Origin: WVYX01 sp039592335
GTDB taxonomy: Bacteria > Gemmatimonadota > Gemmatimonadetes > Gemmatimonadales > GWC2-71-9
Assembly: GCA_039592335.1 (NCBI GenBank)
Contig: JBDHBX010000009.1
Coordinates: 1 to 64,000 of the forward strand
Length of the DNA: 64,000 bases
Reading direction: 5' to 3'
Shown: one piece after another, positions 32,425 through 41,030 of the stretch
How the letters are laid out: each line of letters starts with the position of its first letter
Numbering within the stretch: the first letter of the stretch is position 1
Position numbers and translations under genes: made by a program
Notes under the pieces: generated by a model
Database searches by the model: none
Told to the model about the DNA's origin: nothing
What the model saw: the letters and a program-made list of their open reading frames with translations, nothing else

Positions 32425-33187
32425 GACGAACTCGCAGGATTGGGGCACGGTTCAGTTCGCGGCGGTGATCACCGATGCCGAGATGCGCTGGCGCAACAAG
32501 GTGCTGCCGGATATCAAGACGTCGGTCAGCTTCCAGGCGCGCATCGAGCAGGATCCCATCCTGCGGGAGGCGCGGGTGGTGCTCACGGCAGCATCGAAGG
32601 AAGAGGCCGTCGAAGCGGCCAAACGCCTGCGCGGCCGCTGGTTCCCCTTCCACGGCCTCAACGAGAGCGGGGAGAAGCGGCGGGCGTGGCTCAGCGACCT
32701 GCAGGAGGCTACCGCCGCCGAGGCGCGCGAGTGGGGAGCCACCGAGGAGCGGATCAAGCAGCTCATGGGCGAGCAGGCCGTGTGGCTCGCCGTCATGCGC
32801 TCACCGATGAAGAGCACGCCCCCCCCGGTTTGGAAGCAGGCGCAGAAGCGTTGGATCCAGGAGTACAAGGGCGACGTCCTGGTGGAGGACAAGCTGGCCC
32901 CGTCGTCCCGGACGCGCCGGCGCAGCGAGCCGGTTGAGTATGAACCGCCGTCGCCGGAGCGGTTCTTTGCGGAGACCCAGTTGCTCGCGATGGAAAGCCT
33001 CAACACGGCCTGGCTGTGCGAGAAGGCGGGAACGCAGCTCAGCGACGCCCAGAAGAACGTCTTGCGGCTCACCCATGTGACCGGACTCATGGAGGACCAC
33101 ATCGCAGACCAGATGGGACTCTCGATCGAGGCAGTCGGCAAGCTCAAGCGGAATGCGATGGCGGCCCTGCGGGCGGCGGCAGGGTAG
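32423..33187 (+). CDS. Uncharacterised protein with C-terminal sigma-region-4-like HTH
   Basis: 254 residues, cytoplasmic. The N-terminal 130 residues (TDAEMRWRNKVLPDIKTSVS, ARVVLTAASKEEAVEAAKRL) and a charged linker with SRTRRRSEPVEYEPPS are not recognised. The last 45 residues (LSDAQKNVLRLTHVTGLMED, HIADQMGLSIEAVGKLKRNA) have the helix pattern of sigma factor region 4 or a LuxR-type HTH. A DNA- or RNA polymerase-binding role is plausible but unproven. The ATG lies inside the CATG that also starts the divergent methyltransferase, so the two share a start site. Confidence 0.7.
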   Translation: MTNSQDWGTVQFAAVITDAEMRWRNKVLPDIKTSVSFQARIEQDPILREARVVLTAASKEEAVEAAKRLRGRWFPFHGLNESGEKRRAWLSDLQEATAAEAREWGATEERIKQLMGEQAVWLAVMRSPMKSTPPPVWKQAQKRWIQEYKGDVLVEDKLAPSSRTRRRSEPVEYEPPSPERFFAETQLLAMESLNTAWLCEKAGTQLSDAQKNVLRLTHVTGLMEDHIADQMGLSIEAVGKLKRNAMAALRAAAG

Positions 33188-33638
33188 GGTAGCGAGCCAC
33201 CGCGGCCGGAGCCCCCTCCGATGCCGGGCTCACCGCCACTTGTCCCACGCGATCAGCAGCGCGCGCCACAGCAGGTAGGCGACCAGCGCCAGACCCAAGT
33301 ACGTCAGCATAGTAGATCTGATACGGCCGCGCCTCCGGCTGAGTTCCAGCGTCGCGACGGTGCGGAATTTTGTTACGGGGGCGATTGCGGCTCGTGGTGT
33401 GTACAGGTTGCGGAGACGCCGTCTCCACAATTCCACACGACGTGGGAAATCAGCGCACCCTGGTATGAGCACAGCACTTCTCACTCCACACGGGACGCAC
33501 ACGGGTGTGTGAGTCCGAAGAAAGAGCGGCGCTTGCGGCTCACAGTGCATGACGTAGCTTGAGCCACCTTGATCGGTGGTCAGGTCCCTCCCTCCCGACC
33601 ACCTGCGGTCTCCACCGCACACGCACGCTTCGGTTGGG
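33188..33638. other. 451-bp interval
   Basis: Holds a possible 26-residue membrane peptide on the minus strand (33230-33310) and two dyads: GGAGACG-C-CGTCTCC at 33412-33426, and CCACC-TTGATC-GGTGG at 33564-33579, about 60 bp before the next gene. No other coding potential. Confidence 0.5.
33230..33310 (-). CDS. Possible 26-residue single-span membrane peptide
   Basis: MLTYLGLALVAYLLWRALLI followed by AWDKWR: a hydrophobic helix ending in basic and aromatic residues, typical of tiny membrane proteins. No clear ribosome-binding site, and longer in-frame extension exists, so it may be chance. Confidence 0.25.
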   Translation of the reverse strand: MLTYLGLALVAYLLWRALLIAWDKWR

Positions 33639-33986
33639 ATGCCCGACTACACACTCGTTGGCTACCAGAAGATCGCACAGCAGGCGGCCCTCGACGCCGC
33701 CGTCGTTCGCTGTCCGCGCGACGGGGCCGTCATGCGGGTCATGGCCTCGCGCGCCGAGCATACCGGCCGCAACGGAACGATCCTACGCGAGTTTGACCGC
33801 CTGCCCAGGGGAACCGACTGGCAGGTGTTGGAACTCGATCTGGAATGCCCGGCATGCCGGCGCCGGGCCACGGGTGTCCGCCCGGCCGGTGATCCCTCGG
33901 AGTGTCCCTATCAGTGGGGTCTGTTCGAGGCGCGCCGCCGCAGCGATCCGGGCTCCAAGTGGAGGCTCGAGGCCAGCTCCTCGTAG
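33639..33986 (+). CDS. Small protein with cysteine pairs, unknown
   Basis: 115 residues from MPDYTLVGYQKIAQQAALDA. Cys in RCPRDG, a CPAC pair and SECPYQ suggest a zinc-ribbon-like or structural-metal domain. It could be an accessory or regulatory protein; the family is not recognised. Upstream in-frame codons to 33576 are unlikely because they cover the dyad at 33564. Followed closely by the ArsR-type gene. Confidence 0.65.
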   Translation: MPDYTLVGYQKIAQQAALDAAVVRCPRDGAVMRVMASRAEHTGRNGTILREFDRLPRGTDWQVLELDLECPACRRRATGVRPAGDPSECPYQWGLFEARRRSDPGSKWRLEASSS

Positions 33987-34043
33987 CGGGGCGGCCCGGA
34001 CGCTTCTGTAACCCACTGCAATGAAATGAGATAACGGCGCCGC

Positions 34044-34072
34044 TTGCGCTGCCCTCTGTGGGTTGTTATAAT
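34044..34072 (+). promoter_or_regulatory. Sigma-70-type promoter of the ArsR/AHSA1 operon
   Basis: TTGCGC (34044-34049), exact 17-bp spacer, TATAAT (34067-34072). The predicted transcript start lies at about 34079-34081, 2-4 nt before the regulator's ATG at 34083, so the message should be leaderless or nearly so. Confidence 0.8.
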
Positions 34073-34074
34073 GC

Positions 34075-34090
34075 GTAACCAGATGGTTAC
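34075..34090 (+). promoter_or_regulatory. Probable ArsR self-operator
   Basis: Palindrome GTAACC-AGAT-GGTTAC directly downstream of the -10 box and spanning the transcript start and the start codon. Binding here by the regulator would block RNA polymerase. Confidence 0.65.
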
Positions 34091-34421
34091 CTTTTCTGAG
34101 CGTCACCTCAACCTCACGTTCGCCGCGCTCGCAGATCCCACCCGCCGGGCCATTCTGGCGCGGTTGGCGGACGGGAACGCTTCGGTCGGCGAGCTCGCCC
34201 TTCCGTTCGCAATCTCGCGGCCGGCGGTCTCCAAGCACCTGCGGGTACTGGAGCGCGCCGGGCTCGTGCAGCGCAGCAAGGACGGCCGGGTGAGCCGCTG
34301 TGGACTGGACGCCCGGCCGATGCGAGAGGCGGCCGAATGGGTAGTGCGCTACCGGCGCTTCTGGGAGGAGCGACTCGACGCGTTGGCCACGTACCTCGAA
34401 GGGAAGGAGCAGGACCGATGA
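34083..34421 (+). CDS. ArsR-type winged-helix transcriptional regulator
   Basis: 112 residues from MVTFSERHLNLTF; the in-frame ATG at 34071 lies in the -10 box and cannot be used. Winged-helix DNA-binding core: FAALADPTRRAILARLADGN, ELALPFAISRPAVSKHLRVL, GLVQRSKDGR. No cysteine cluster for metal sensing. This subgroup typically sits before AHSA1/SRPBCC genes and represses its own operon. Overlaps the next gene by 4 bp (ATGA). Confidence 0.92.
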   Translation: MVTFSERHLNLTFAALADPTRRAILARLADGNASVGELALPFAISRPAVSKHLRVLERAGLVQRSKDGRVSRCGLDARPMREAAEWVVRYRRFWEERLDALATYLEGKEQDR

Positions 34422-34864
34422 CCCCATCCACCACCACCCACGTTGTGCACCTCACCCGCACCATTCGCGCGTCGCGGGAGGAGGTCTTCAAGGCCTGGAC
34501 GGAGCCCGAGCAGATGAAGCAGTGGTATGCGCCGGAGGGAATGGACATTCCCGTGGTCGAAGTGGATCTGCGCGTGGGTGGGGCGTACCGCCTCCAGATG
34601 CGCTCGCCGGAGGGGACCGTGCACACGGCGTACGGCACCTATCGGGAGATCGCGCCGCCGGAGCGGTTGGTGTTTACCTGGTCGTGGGAGGAGGAGCCAT
34701 ATAACGACATCGGCGACACGCTGATGACGATCTCGCTCGAGGAAGTGGATGGGGCGACCGCGGTGACCCTGCGTCACGAAGGGCTCCCCACCGAGGAGCG
34801 CCGCAAGGGTCACGAGGAGGGGTGGACCAGCTGCCTCAATCGGTTGGAGGGGCGGTTCTTATAG
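34418..34864 (+). CDS. AHSA1/SRPBCC-domain protein
   Basis: 148 residues. Activator of Hsp90 ATPase 1-like fold: HLTRTIRASREEVFKAWTEP, MKQWYAPEGMDI, VGGAYRLQM, PPERLVFTWSWE, GHEEGWTSCLNRLEGRF. In bacteria these small hydrophobic-ligand-binding proteins pair with ArsR-type regulators and are implicated in stress or small-molecule responses. Co-transcribed with the regulator. Its 3' end overlaps that of the convergent PLC-like gene by 29 bp. Confidence 0.9.
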   Translation: MTPSTTTHVVHLTRTIRASREEVFKAWTEPEQMKQWYAPEGMDIPVVEVDLRVGGAYRLQMRSPEGTVHTAYGTYREIAPPERLVFTWSWEEEPYNDIGDTLMTISLEEVDGATAVTLRHEGLPTEERRKGHEEGWTSCLNRLEGRFL

Positions 34865-36980
34865 GTGCGCCGTTCAGCGTCCATGCCACGCTGACCAGAT
34901 TGCCGGTGCGATAGAAGTCCACCGCGATCACGTTGGGGAGGAGGCCGCGCTCCGCCTGGCACGCCCGAGCGCGGGCAAGCAGCACGTCGTAGGCGTTCAC
35001 GATCTGAGCGTGGCTCGGCACGGAGCTGGGCGGGGTCGTAATCCAATGGTTCACGAGCAGGAGTGAGCCCGCCGTGCCCCCGCGGTTGGGCCCGCACGTG
35101 AACTCACTGGGGTCGTGGAAGCTGTACGGCGTCTCCTGGAAGACCTCGAAGGCCTGGTGATACCAGGGGACTCCCTTGCTGTCGTTCTCCGCCAGCACGA
35201 GTACCTGTTGGTCGGTGGCGATCATCTCGCGCAGCGTCGGCCACGGCGGCGCTGGGCTCCCGCGATAGACGAAGTCCACGAGCCCACTCTCCTGGAACGC
35301 CGCCTCGATCTCCGCGGGCGCCACCGCATCCTCGATGATGATGATCAGTACCTCGCCGGGGTTGAGGATCAGGAACTCGCGGACGCTTCTGAGCGCGGGC
35401 ACTAAAGGTGTGGCGCCCAATTCGCAGAGTCCGTGACAGAGGTAGAGTGCTGGGGCGCGTTCTGTGCCGCCGATCAGGCGGTTGCGAATTCGGATCGCCG
35501 CATCGAAGCCGCTTGGGCCGAGCATCCCCTCGTACTTCTCCCGGACCAGCTCGCCTTCCTCGACGTCAGTCTTGACCGCGTCCCCCACTGGAATGCCGCG
35601 GTATACATCGATCAGGAGGCCGCGAATGCCGTCCTTGAGCTGGGTCGTGATCCCCACCTCGTGGTTCGCGAACATCCAGGTCGCGTGGTCTGCCGCGGAC
35701 ATCGAGTTATGCGTCGCCGGAAAGACCACCTCGTCGAGCGGGCGGTCACACAGGTCGCGCTGTCCGTTGCACGCGCTGACCACGACCGGTGTGATGAGCG
35801 GTGCGTGATCGCGCGTGACTATCACGGCGGCGGTGAGGGGGAGCGCCACCGCGAGCGCGCTCAGGAGCGCGACCCGGACCTGGCGTGGGCGCCGGATCAG
35901 CACGCGCGGCGTCGGCGCGGCCTCCGTCAGTGCCGCGGGTTCGGGGGGCAGCAGCAGCCGGAACAGATCCACGAATCCGACGAACAACAGGGTGCCGCCC
36001 GCGATGAACAGTGCCAATCGCGCCGCGGCCTGCGGTTGCACTGCGGCAAACGTGCCAACGATGATCAGTGTCAGGGCCCGTGCCAGCTTCGCCCAGGGAC
36101 CCGCCAGGGGACCCCAGAGGGCAGCGCGCACCGTGTGCGTTACTGCGTGGAGCTGGAGTTCCTGAACGAACGCCGTGGACGCCGCGGCCAGTGCCAGGCC
36201 GAACACGCCAAGGCCCAGGGCGCTCGACCATAATCCCGCCGTAAAGCTGTCCCACATCCCCGCCAGGGCGGCTCCCGTGGCGGGGTCCGCGGCGAGCGCT
36301 GCGAGAACGGGGCCGCCCAGCTGCACGACCAAGAGGATGAGAGCCGCCGCTCCCGCCAGGGCGAGGCCGGTCCGCAGGACCGCTGCTCTGCGGCCCGGTG
36401 CGAGTACCACGCCAAAGCCGAGGAACAGGACCCCGAGCACGAGCGCCAGGAAAGCCTGGCCCGACGCTCGCTGACCAAAGCGCAGCAGCTCGCTGAGGGG
36501 CTCCGCGAAGGGCGCCTCGTCCAACGACGCGATCACCGCGAGCATCTGCGGGGGGAGCTTTTCGGCGATGTCCGGGCGCGGTGCGAGTGCGCTCCGCAAA
36601 ATCGCGCCGACGTCGGACACCGTGAGCAGGATGTTCTGACCGCCCCGTGTCAGGATGAGCTCGTGGCTCTCCCGCACGCTGCGTCGCACGATTGCCCGGA
36701 ATGGCGCGGACGACACAATGGACTGTGTCGTGGCGAGAATGACCGGACGAAACGGGGTGAGGTCGCGGCCCTGCTGGATGACGGCCTCCGTCACACGCTG
36801 GGCCACGAACGAAGCCACGCGCGGATCGGCGAGGCTCAGCGCGGCGCGGTCGGCGAACGCCCTCGAGTCGAAGGCGGCTCTCGTGCCGTAACTGAGCAGC
36901 CCGCCGACCAGGATCAGGATGACGCCGGCGACCGTACCGGTGACCGATGCGGGCGAACGCACGCGGGGGGAGAGGCTCAC
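34836..36980 (-). CDS. Polytopic membrane protein with PI-PLC-like domain
   Basis: 714 residues. The N-terminal 390 residues contain about six hydrophobic segments: a first helix (TVAGVILILVGGLLSYGT), a large extracytoplasmic loop (about 40-165), then several helices. The C-terminal 300 residues form a PLC-like phosphodiesterase TIM-barrel domain outside the membrane: PATHNSMSAADHATW (catalytic His), KDGIRGLLIDVYRG, LYLCHGLCELG (second His), EVLIIIIEDAV. Bacterial PI-PLC-like enzymes cleave phosphodiester bonds of inositol or related lipids. Substrate unknown. Convergent and overlapping with the AHSA1 gene. Confidence 0.85.
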   Translation of the reverse strand: MSLSPRVRSPASVTGTVAGVILILVGGLLSYGTRAAFDSRAFADRAALSLADPRVASFVAQRVTEAVIQQGRDLTPFRPVILATTQSIVSSAPFRAIVRRSVRESHELILTRGGQNILLTVSDVGAILRSALAPRPDIAEKLPPQMLAVIASLDEAPFAEPLSELLRFGQRASGQAFLALVLGVLFLGFGVVLAPGRRAAVLRTGLALAGAAALILLVVQLGGPVLAALAADPATGAALAGMWDSFTAGLWSSALGLGVFGLALAAASTAFVQELQLHAVTHTVRAALWGPLAGPWAKLARALTLIIVGTFAAVQPQAAARLALFIAGGTLLFVGFVDLFRLLLPPEPAALTEAAPTPRVLIRRPRQVRVALLSALAVALPLTAAVIVTRDHAPLITPVVVSACNGQRDLCDRPLDEVVFPATHNSMSAADHATWMFANHEVGITTQLKDGIRGLLIDVYRGIPVGDAVKTDVEEGELVREKYEGMLGPSGFDAAIRIRNRLIGGTERAPALYLCHGLCELGATPLVPALRSVREFLILNPGEVLIIIIEDAVAPAEIEAAFQESGLVDFVYRGSPAPPWPTLREMIATDQQVLVLAENDSKGVPWYHQAFEVFQETPYSFHDPSEFTCGPNRGGTAGSLLLVNHWITTPPSSVPSHAQIVNAYDVLLARARACQAERGLLPNVIAVDFYRTGNLVSVAWTLNGAPIRTAPPTD

Positions 36981-37328
36981 GACGGTGAGAAGCTAGTGGT
37001 GGGAGCGCTTCCGGGCGAGTTGCGCCTGGAGCAGCTGCGTTGCGGTGTCGCGGTCCACCGGCTCGGAGTACAGCGGAACGCTCGGCGTGGCGGAAGCAGC
37101 GAGGGTGCCGGGGGAGCACTGGGCCGCGGCCGAGACCGGGCGTAGGATACAGGGTGGGCCGAGGGTGGAGCCAGGTAGGATCGGGACGTCGGGTTGAGTT
37201 ACCGGGTCCCCGGGTTACAATACGTCGCCACCTGATGTGGGCTCCTTGGGACTGGACCATAGCGGCCTTCGGAGTGGGGCGAGGACGGGAACGGCAGGGT
37301 CATCGAACACCAAGCGGGAGCAAACGGA
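36981..37328. other. 348-bp interval with a promoter
   Basis: Divergent upstream region of the PLC-like gene and the binding-protein gene. The only clear element is the promoter at 37194-37221. No coding gene or repeat seen. Confidence 0.5.
37194..37221 (+). promoter_or_regulatory. Promoter of the solute-binding protein gene
   Basis: TTGAGT (37194-37199), 16-bp spacer, TACAAT (37216-37221). The spacer is a near-palindrome ACCGGGTCCCCGGGT, which may be an operator. Leader of about 100 nt to the ATG. Confidence 0.55.
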
Positions 37329-38147
37329 ATGTCACGAGTACATCGGATTGTCGCGCTGGGCCTGCTCCTCGTGGGCGGCCTGTTCGCGAGCATCAGCACC
37401 GCCGCCGCCCAAGACTCGCCCGTGCTGGACCGGGTTGTGGAGACGGGTGAGCTGCGGGTCGGGATGTCCGGCAACCAGCCGCCCTTCAACATGTACAACC
37501 GCTCGGGCGACCTCATGGGGATCGACGTGGACGTGGCGACGGCACTGGCGGCGGCCATGGACGCCGAGTTGAACATCGTCACGCGGCCCTTCGGCGAGCT
37601 GCTGAACGCCCTGGAGGCGGGCGAGATCGACATGGTCATCTCCGGGATGACAATCACGGCCGAGCGGACTCGCCGTGTGTCGTTCGTGGGTCCGTACATG
37701 CTCTCGGGAATGTCGATTCTGACCAACTCCCGTGCGCTGGCTGCCGTGGAGGAGACCGAGGACTTCGATCAGTCGAGTCTCAAGTTGGCGGCGCTCAGGG
37801 GCTCCACCAGCCAGCGGTTTGTCGAGCGCCACCTCCCGGCCGCGCAGTTCACGGCGGTGGAGGACTACGATGTGGGCGTGCAGATGGTGCTGTCGGACGA
37901 GGTGGACGCCCTGGTGGCCGACATGCCGGTCTGCCTGCTCTCGGTCCTGCGCCATCCCAACGCCGGCCTGCTCACTTTGGACGAGCCGCTCACGATCGAG
38001 GCGATCGGCATGGCGCTGCCGAAGAGTGATGCCCAGTTCCGTAACGTGGTCGAGAACTACTACCGGGCGCTCGAAGGCACCGGGTACCTCCAGGCGCTCA
38101 GAGAGAAGTGGATGGAGGACGGGTCCTGGATCGCCGCGATGCCGTAA
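37329..38147 (+). CDS. Periplasmic amino-acid-type solute-binding protein (SBP family 3)
   Basis: 272 residues, signal peptide to about 29 (ISTAAAQ). Family 3 binding-protein landmarks: GELRVGMSGNQPPFNMYN, GIDVDVATALAAAM, EIDMVISGMTITAERTRRVSF, YDVGVQMVLSDEVDALVADM, LREKWMEDGSW. It should bind an amino acid or similar ligand in the periplasm. No ABC permease or ATPase is adjacent, so it is either an orphan partner of a transporter elsewhere or a sensor or receptor. A strong bidirectional terminator follows. Confidence 0.9.
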   Translation: MSRVHRIVALGLLLVGGLFASISTAAAQDSPVLDRVVETGELRVGMSGNQPPFNMYNRSGDLMGIDVDVATALAAAMDAELNIVTRPFGELLNALEAGEIDMVISGMTITAERTRRVSFVGPYMLSGMSILTNSRALAAVEETEDFDQSSLKLAALRGSTSQRFVERHLPAAQFTAVEDYDVGVQMVLSDEVDALVADMPVCLLSVLRHPNAGLLTLDEPLTIEAIGMALPKSDAQFRNVVENYYRALEGTGYLQALREKWMEDGSWIAAMP

Positions 38148-38187
38148 CGCCGCAGGTGTGAATCTGCGGTGCGGCTGTGAGACTGCG

Positions 38188-38219
38188 GAGGCCCCGGCAC
38201 TGCCGGGGCCTCATGTTTG
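38188..38219. terminator. Bidirectional intrinsic terminator
   Basis: 12-bp perfect stem GAGGCCCCGGCA / TGCCGGGGCCTC with a 1-nt centre (38200), then ATGTTTGT. It lies between the stops of the convergent binding-protein and DUF4105 genes. Confidence 0.85.
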
Positions 38220-38220
38220 T

Positions 38221-39435
38221 CTACCTCCGTCGCAGCACCAACCACGCCAGCGCGATGTTTGGTGGTGTGGCCAGCGCGACGAGGTCGCCGTTCACCTGCG
38301 GGAGCAGCGGCTGGAGCACGAACCCGACGGCGGTAAAGCCCGCGACCGCCCCTGCGAAGGCCGCCGCCGGCCTGGCCGCTCGCTGCACCCCGAGTAGCGC
38401 CATCGGGAGGAGCAGCACGAGCGGCAGCGCCAGCGGGTTGTAGAAGAACAGGTTCTCGTTCCAGTACGCGGCGGTGTGGTCGGTGAGGAACCAGAGGCCG
38501 GCGAGCACCGCTCCGGCAACGCCCGTGGCGATCACCCATGAGATGGCAACGAAGGCCGATGCGACGGCGGCGGCCCGGGGAGCGTTGGCTCGCAGCCCAC
38601 CCGCCGACATCACCCCCGCCAGCATGAGCCCGACGAGCAGGTACCAATGAAGTCGAAAAGGCGGCGCGTCGCGCTCCGGCGCGGCCGTACTGACGTAGAG
38701 CGTGTGCTCCGCGCTCACGAGAGCCACCTCATGGCCATCGCCGTCCAGCACGGTGACGTCGCGCAGGTACTCCCGTACCTTGAGTGGCAGGAACATCTCC
38801 TCCCACTGGGAGATCGGCCGGTCCACGAACGGCCCCAGTCCGAGCAGTAAGCCGGTGGAGGCGGCGATGTCTTCGGCTACGAGGCGCTGCGTGTGGAAAC
38901 GGAACGTGGTGCCGGATTCCTCGATCGCCGTGAGCTCGTGTATCCGGCCTCCGAGAACCTGGTCGATGGCATCGCGGATGCGCGTGGAGCAGTTGTCGAG
39001 GTAGTAGTCGTAGCGGTAGAAGCGGTTCTCCGGCGTGTCGTTCCATTCGAGGAACGCCGCGAGCTCCGCGCGCTGCTCGGGGGTGAGGTTGAGCTCCTGC
39101 GCCCAGAGGGAGCGGTCCGCCGCCACGTAGGCGCCGAAGTGCGTGGGCGACGCGAAGCCCATCATCCAGTACAGCAGCCGACCCTGCAGGAAGCGCCGAA
39201 CGTAGCCTTCCTGCTGGAAGCTGAACATGCCGTAGTTGTAGACGCGGTCGAAGCCGCTGACCGTATCGCGCACCCACAGTGCGTTGTGGCCGAAGCGCTC
39301 CCACACGCGCGTTCCGGGCCCCATGGTCACGAGGGCGATGGAGAGGGTGGAGCCGTCGGGCGGCGTGGCCGCTGGCTGCGCGGCGCCGCCCGACGGAAGG
39401 AGCGTGAGCAGCAGGAGCGGTCCGAGCCTCCTCAC
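38221..39435 (-). CDS. DUF4105 membrane protein
   Basis: 404 residues from a GTG that overlaps the serine-hydrolase stop (GTGA); an ATG at 39468 would overlap by 37 bp. Signal peptide (LLLLTLLPSGGAAQ), a DUF4105 domain (Lnb-like N-terminal part: GPGTRVWERFGHNALWVRD, VYNYGMFSFQQEGYVRRFLQ, FYRYDYYLDNCSTRIRDAI) and about five C-terminal helices. The His and the DNCSTR cysteine recall papain-like NlpC/P60-type active sites proposed for this family. Probably inner membrane with the domain in the periplasm. Co-transcribed with the serine hydrolase. Confidence 0.88.
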   Translation of the reverse strand: MRRLGPLLLLTLLPSGGAAQPAATPPDGSTLSIALVTMGPGTRVWERFGHNALWVRDTVSGFDRVYNYGMFSFQQEGYVRRFLQGRLLYWMMGFASPTHFGAYVAADRSLWAQELNLTPEQRAELAAFLEWNDTPENRFYRYDYYLDNCSTRIRDAIDQVLGGRIHELTAIEESGTTFRFHTQRLVAEDIAASTGLLLGLGPFVDRPISQWEEMFLPLKVREYLRDVTVLDGDGHEVALVSAEHTLYVSTAAPERDAPPFRLHWYLLVGLMLAGVMSAGGLRANAPRAAAVASAFVAISWVIATGVAGAVLAGLWFLTDHTAAYWNENLFFYNPLALPLVLLLPMALLGVQRAARPAAAFAGAVAGFTAVGFVLQPLLPQVNGDLVALATPPNIALAWLVLRRR

Positions 39436-40883
39436 CGCACCCTCGGGCTGAAGTTGCTGTGGCGCCACATGCGGACGACACGGCCGGTGTCGTCCACGTC
39501 GAAGTGGATTTCCTCACCCAGCGACCCGTCGTCCCGCTTGCGGCGGAACGTGTCTCCCGCGACGTGCTCGAGGTGTATCATCGCGTCGAGAGGGTCGGTG
39601 GTCGGGAGATAGACTACGCTGAGCTTTCCCTTCCAGGGAATCACCGCCGCTTCGCCGCTCCACGGCAGCTGGCTGTAGGTGCCCAGGTACTTCTCGAACG
39701 CCGGATCGAGCCGCTTGGCCTCGTCCGCGTCCCCGTCGGCGGCCGAGAGGGCCGGTGCCATGATGTCCTGGGCCCGCTGGGTGAACCGGCCGGCATTCAC
39801 CCCGCTCGCATTCGACATGAAGATCGTGGCGATCCGGTCGTCCACCTGGAGGGTGAACTGCGAGCGATATCCGGGGCAGCTTCCACCGTGGCCCACGAAC
39901 GTCTTGCTGTTGCTGCGCCACGCCCCGAAACCGAGCCCGCGAGCGGGCGACCAGTCGGGGTCGAGCCAGTGCACGCGCTGCATCTCGCGCAGCGTGTTGC
40001 GGGCGAGGATCTCGTGGGCCCCGTGGTGCAGCACCCGGAACTGCCAGGAGGCGAACCTGGCGAGATCCTCGACGGTGGAGGCGAACCCCATCGCCGGAGC
40101 AGTGGCGCGTGGTGCCCACTCCGCGACCTTCTCCCGAGTGCCGTCGCGCGTGATCGCCGTGTAGCCGCTCGCCAGCCGGCGACCGTATTCGCCGGGTGGC
40201 ATCTCCGGGTTCGTATCGTCCATCCCCAGCGGATCCAGTATGTTGCGCCGGATGTACGTGTCGTACGCCTCGCCCGACAGCGCGCCCACGATCTCACCGG
40301 CCAGCGTGAGTCCCAGGTTGGAGTACTGGTACCAGGTGGCAGCCGGGTAGAGCTCCTCCTGCTCGGGCAGGCGCTCGACGATCTGCTCGCGCGTGGGGAA
40401 GGGGAAGTCGGGCGGAGACCAGTAGGGGTAGTCTGATTCCCGCGGCAACCCCGATGAGTGGGTCAGGATGCCCTCCAAGGTGACCGGTGGGGCATCTGGG
40501 TAGGTATCCTGGATGTCGAACCAGGAGAGGTGGTCGCCCACCGGGTCGTCGAGCCGCAGCCGGCCCTGGTCGCGCAGCTGCATCACCCCCACGGACGTGA
40601 ACAGCTTGGATATGGAGCAGATCGAGTACATCGTCTGCGGCGTCGCCGCGCTCTGGCGCTCGCGATCCGCATACCCGAAGCCCTCGCTCCAGAGCAACTC
40701 CTGGTCGTGCACCACGGCCATGGAGACGCCGGGGATCTGGTCGTACGCCCGCTGCGCGTCCACCCACACCTTGAGCAGGTGGAGCGCCTCTCGGACGCGC
40801 GGGTGGTCTGCCTTGTTGGCTTCCTGGGCGGACAGGGGGGTGATGAGGAGCAGGCCCAACAACAGGGTGATCGGTCGCGGCAT
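39432..40883 (-). CDS. Exported serine hydrolase of the beta-lactamase/PBP-like class C fold
   Basis: 483 residues, signal peptide MPRPITLLLGLLLITPLSAQ. Active-site motifs: SISK (nucleophile Ser with Lys, about 94-97), YSN (about 190) and HGG (about 335). A DUF3471-like beta-sandwich forms the tail (FEKYLGTYSQLPWSGEAAVI). Such enzymes are esterases, D-peptidases or beta-lactamases; nothing marks it as a true beta-lactamase. First gene of the unit with DUF4105. Confidence 0.9.
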   Translation of the reverse strand: MPRPITLLLGLLLITPLSAQEANKADHPRVREALHLLKVWVDAQRAYDQIPGVSMAVVHDQELLWSEGFGYADRERQSAATPQTMYSICSISKLFTSVGVMQLRDQGRLRLDDPVGDHLSWFDIQDTYPDAPPVTLEGILTHSSGLPRESDYPYWSPPDFPFPTREQIVERLPEQEELYPAATWYQYSNLGLTLAGEIVGALSGEAYDTYIRRNILDPLGMDDTNPEMPPGEYGRRLASGYTAITRDGTREKVAEWAPRATAPAMGFASTVEDLARFASWQFRVLHHGAHEILARNTLREMQRVHWLDPDWSPARGLGFGAWRSNSKTFVGHGGSCPGYRSQFTLQVDDRIATIFMSNASGVNAGRFTQRAQDIMAPALSAADGDADEAKRLDPAFEKYLGTYSQLPWSGEAAVIPWKGKLSVVYLPTTDPLDAMIHLEHVAGDTFRRKRDDGSLGEEIHFDVDDTGRVVRMWRHSNFSPRVR

Positions 40884-41030
40884 GGCGGTGGCTCCTTCAG
40901 TGTGCGGCGGCCTCGGACAACTGCAACTACGACCGGGGGTTGCCCGGCGTCAAGCCGCCGCCGGTCGCTCGGGGCGACCGGGGGGCTGGGCCGGCCGGCA
41001 CTCCGTTATGATTGTGGTGTAGGAGAGCCT

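Noticed and set aside
37016..37190. Possible coding frame upstream of the binding protein
   Set aside because: Open only through high GC; no recognisable domain or ribosome-binding site.
39432..40883. Serine hydrolase as an antibiotic-resistance beta-lactamase
   Set aside because: SxxK/YxN/HGG motifs also fit esterases and D-peptidases, and a DUF3471-like tail with no class C-specific features argues against a specific resistance claim.
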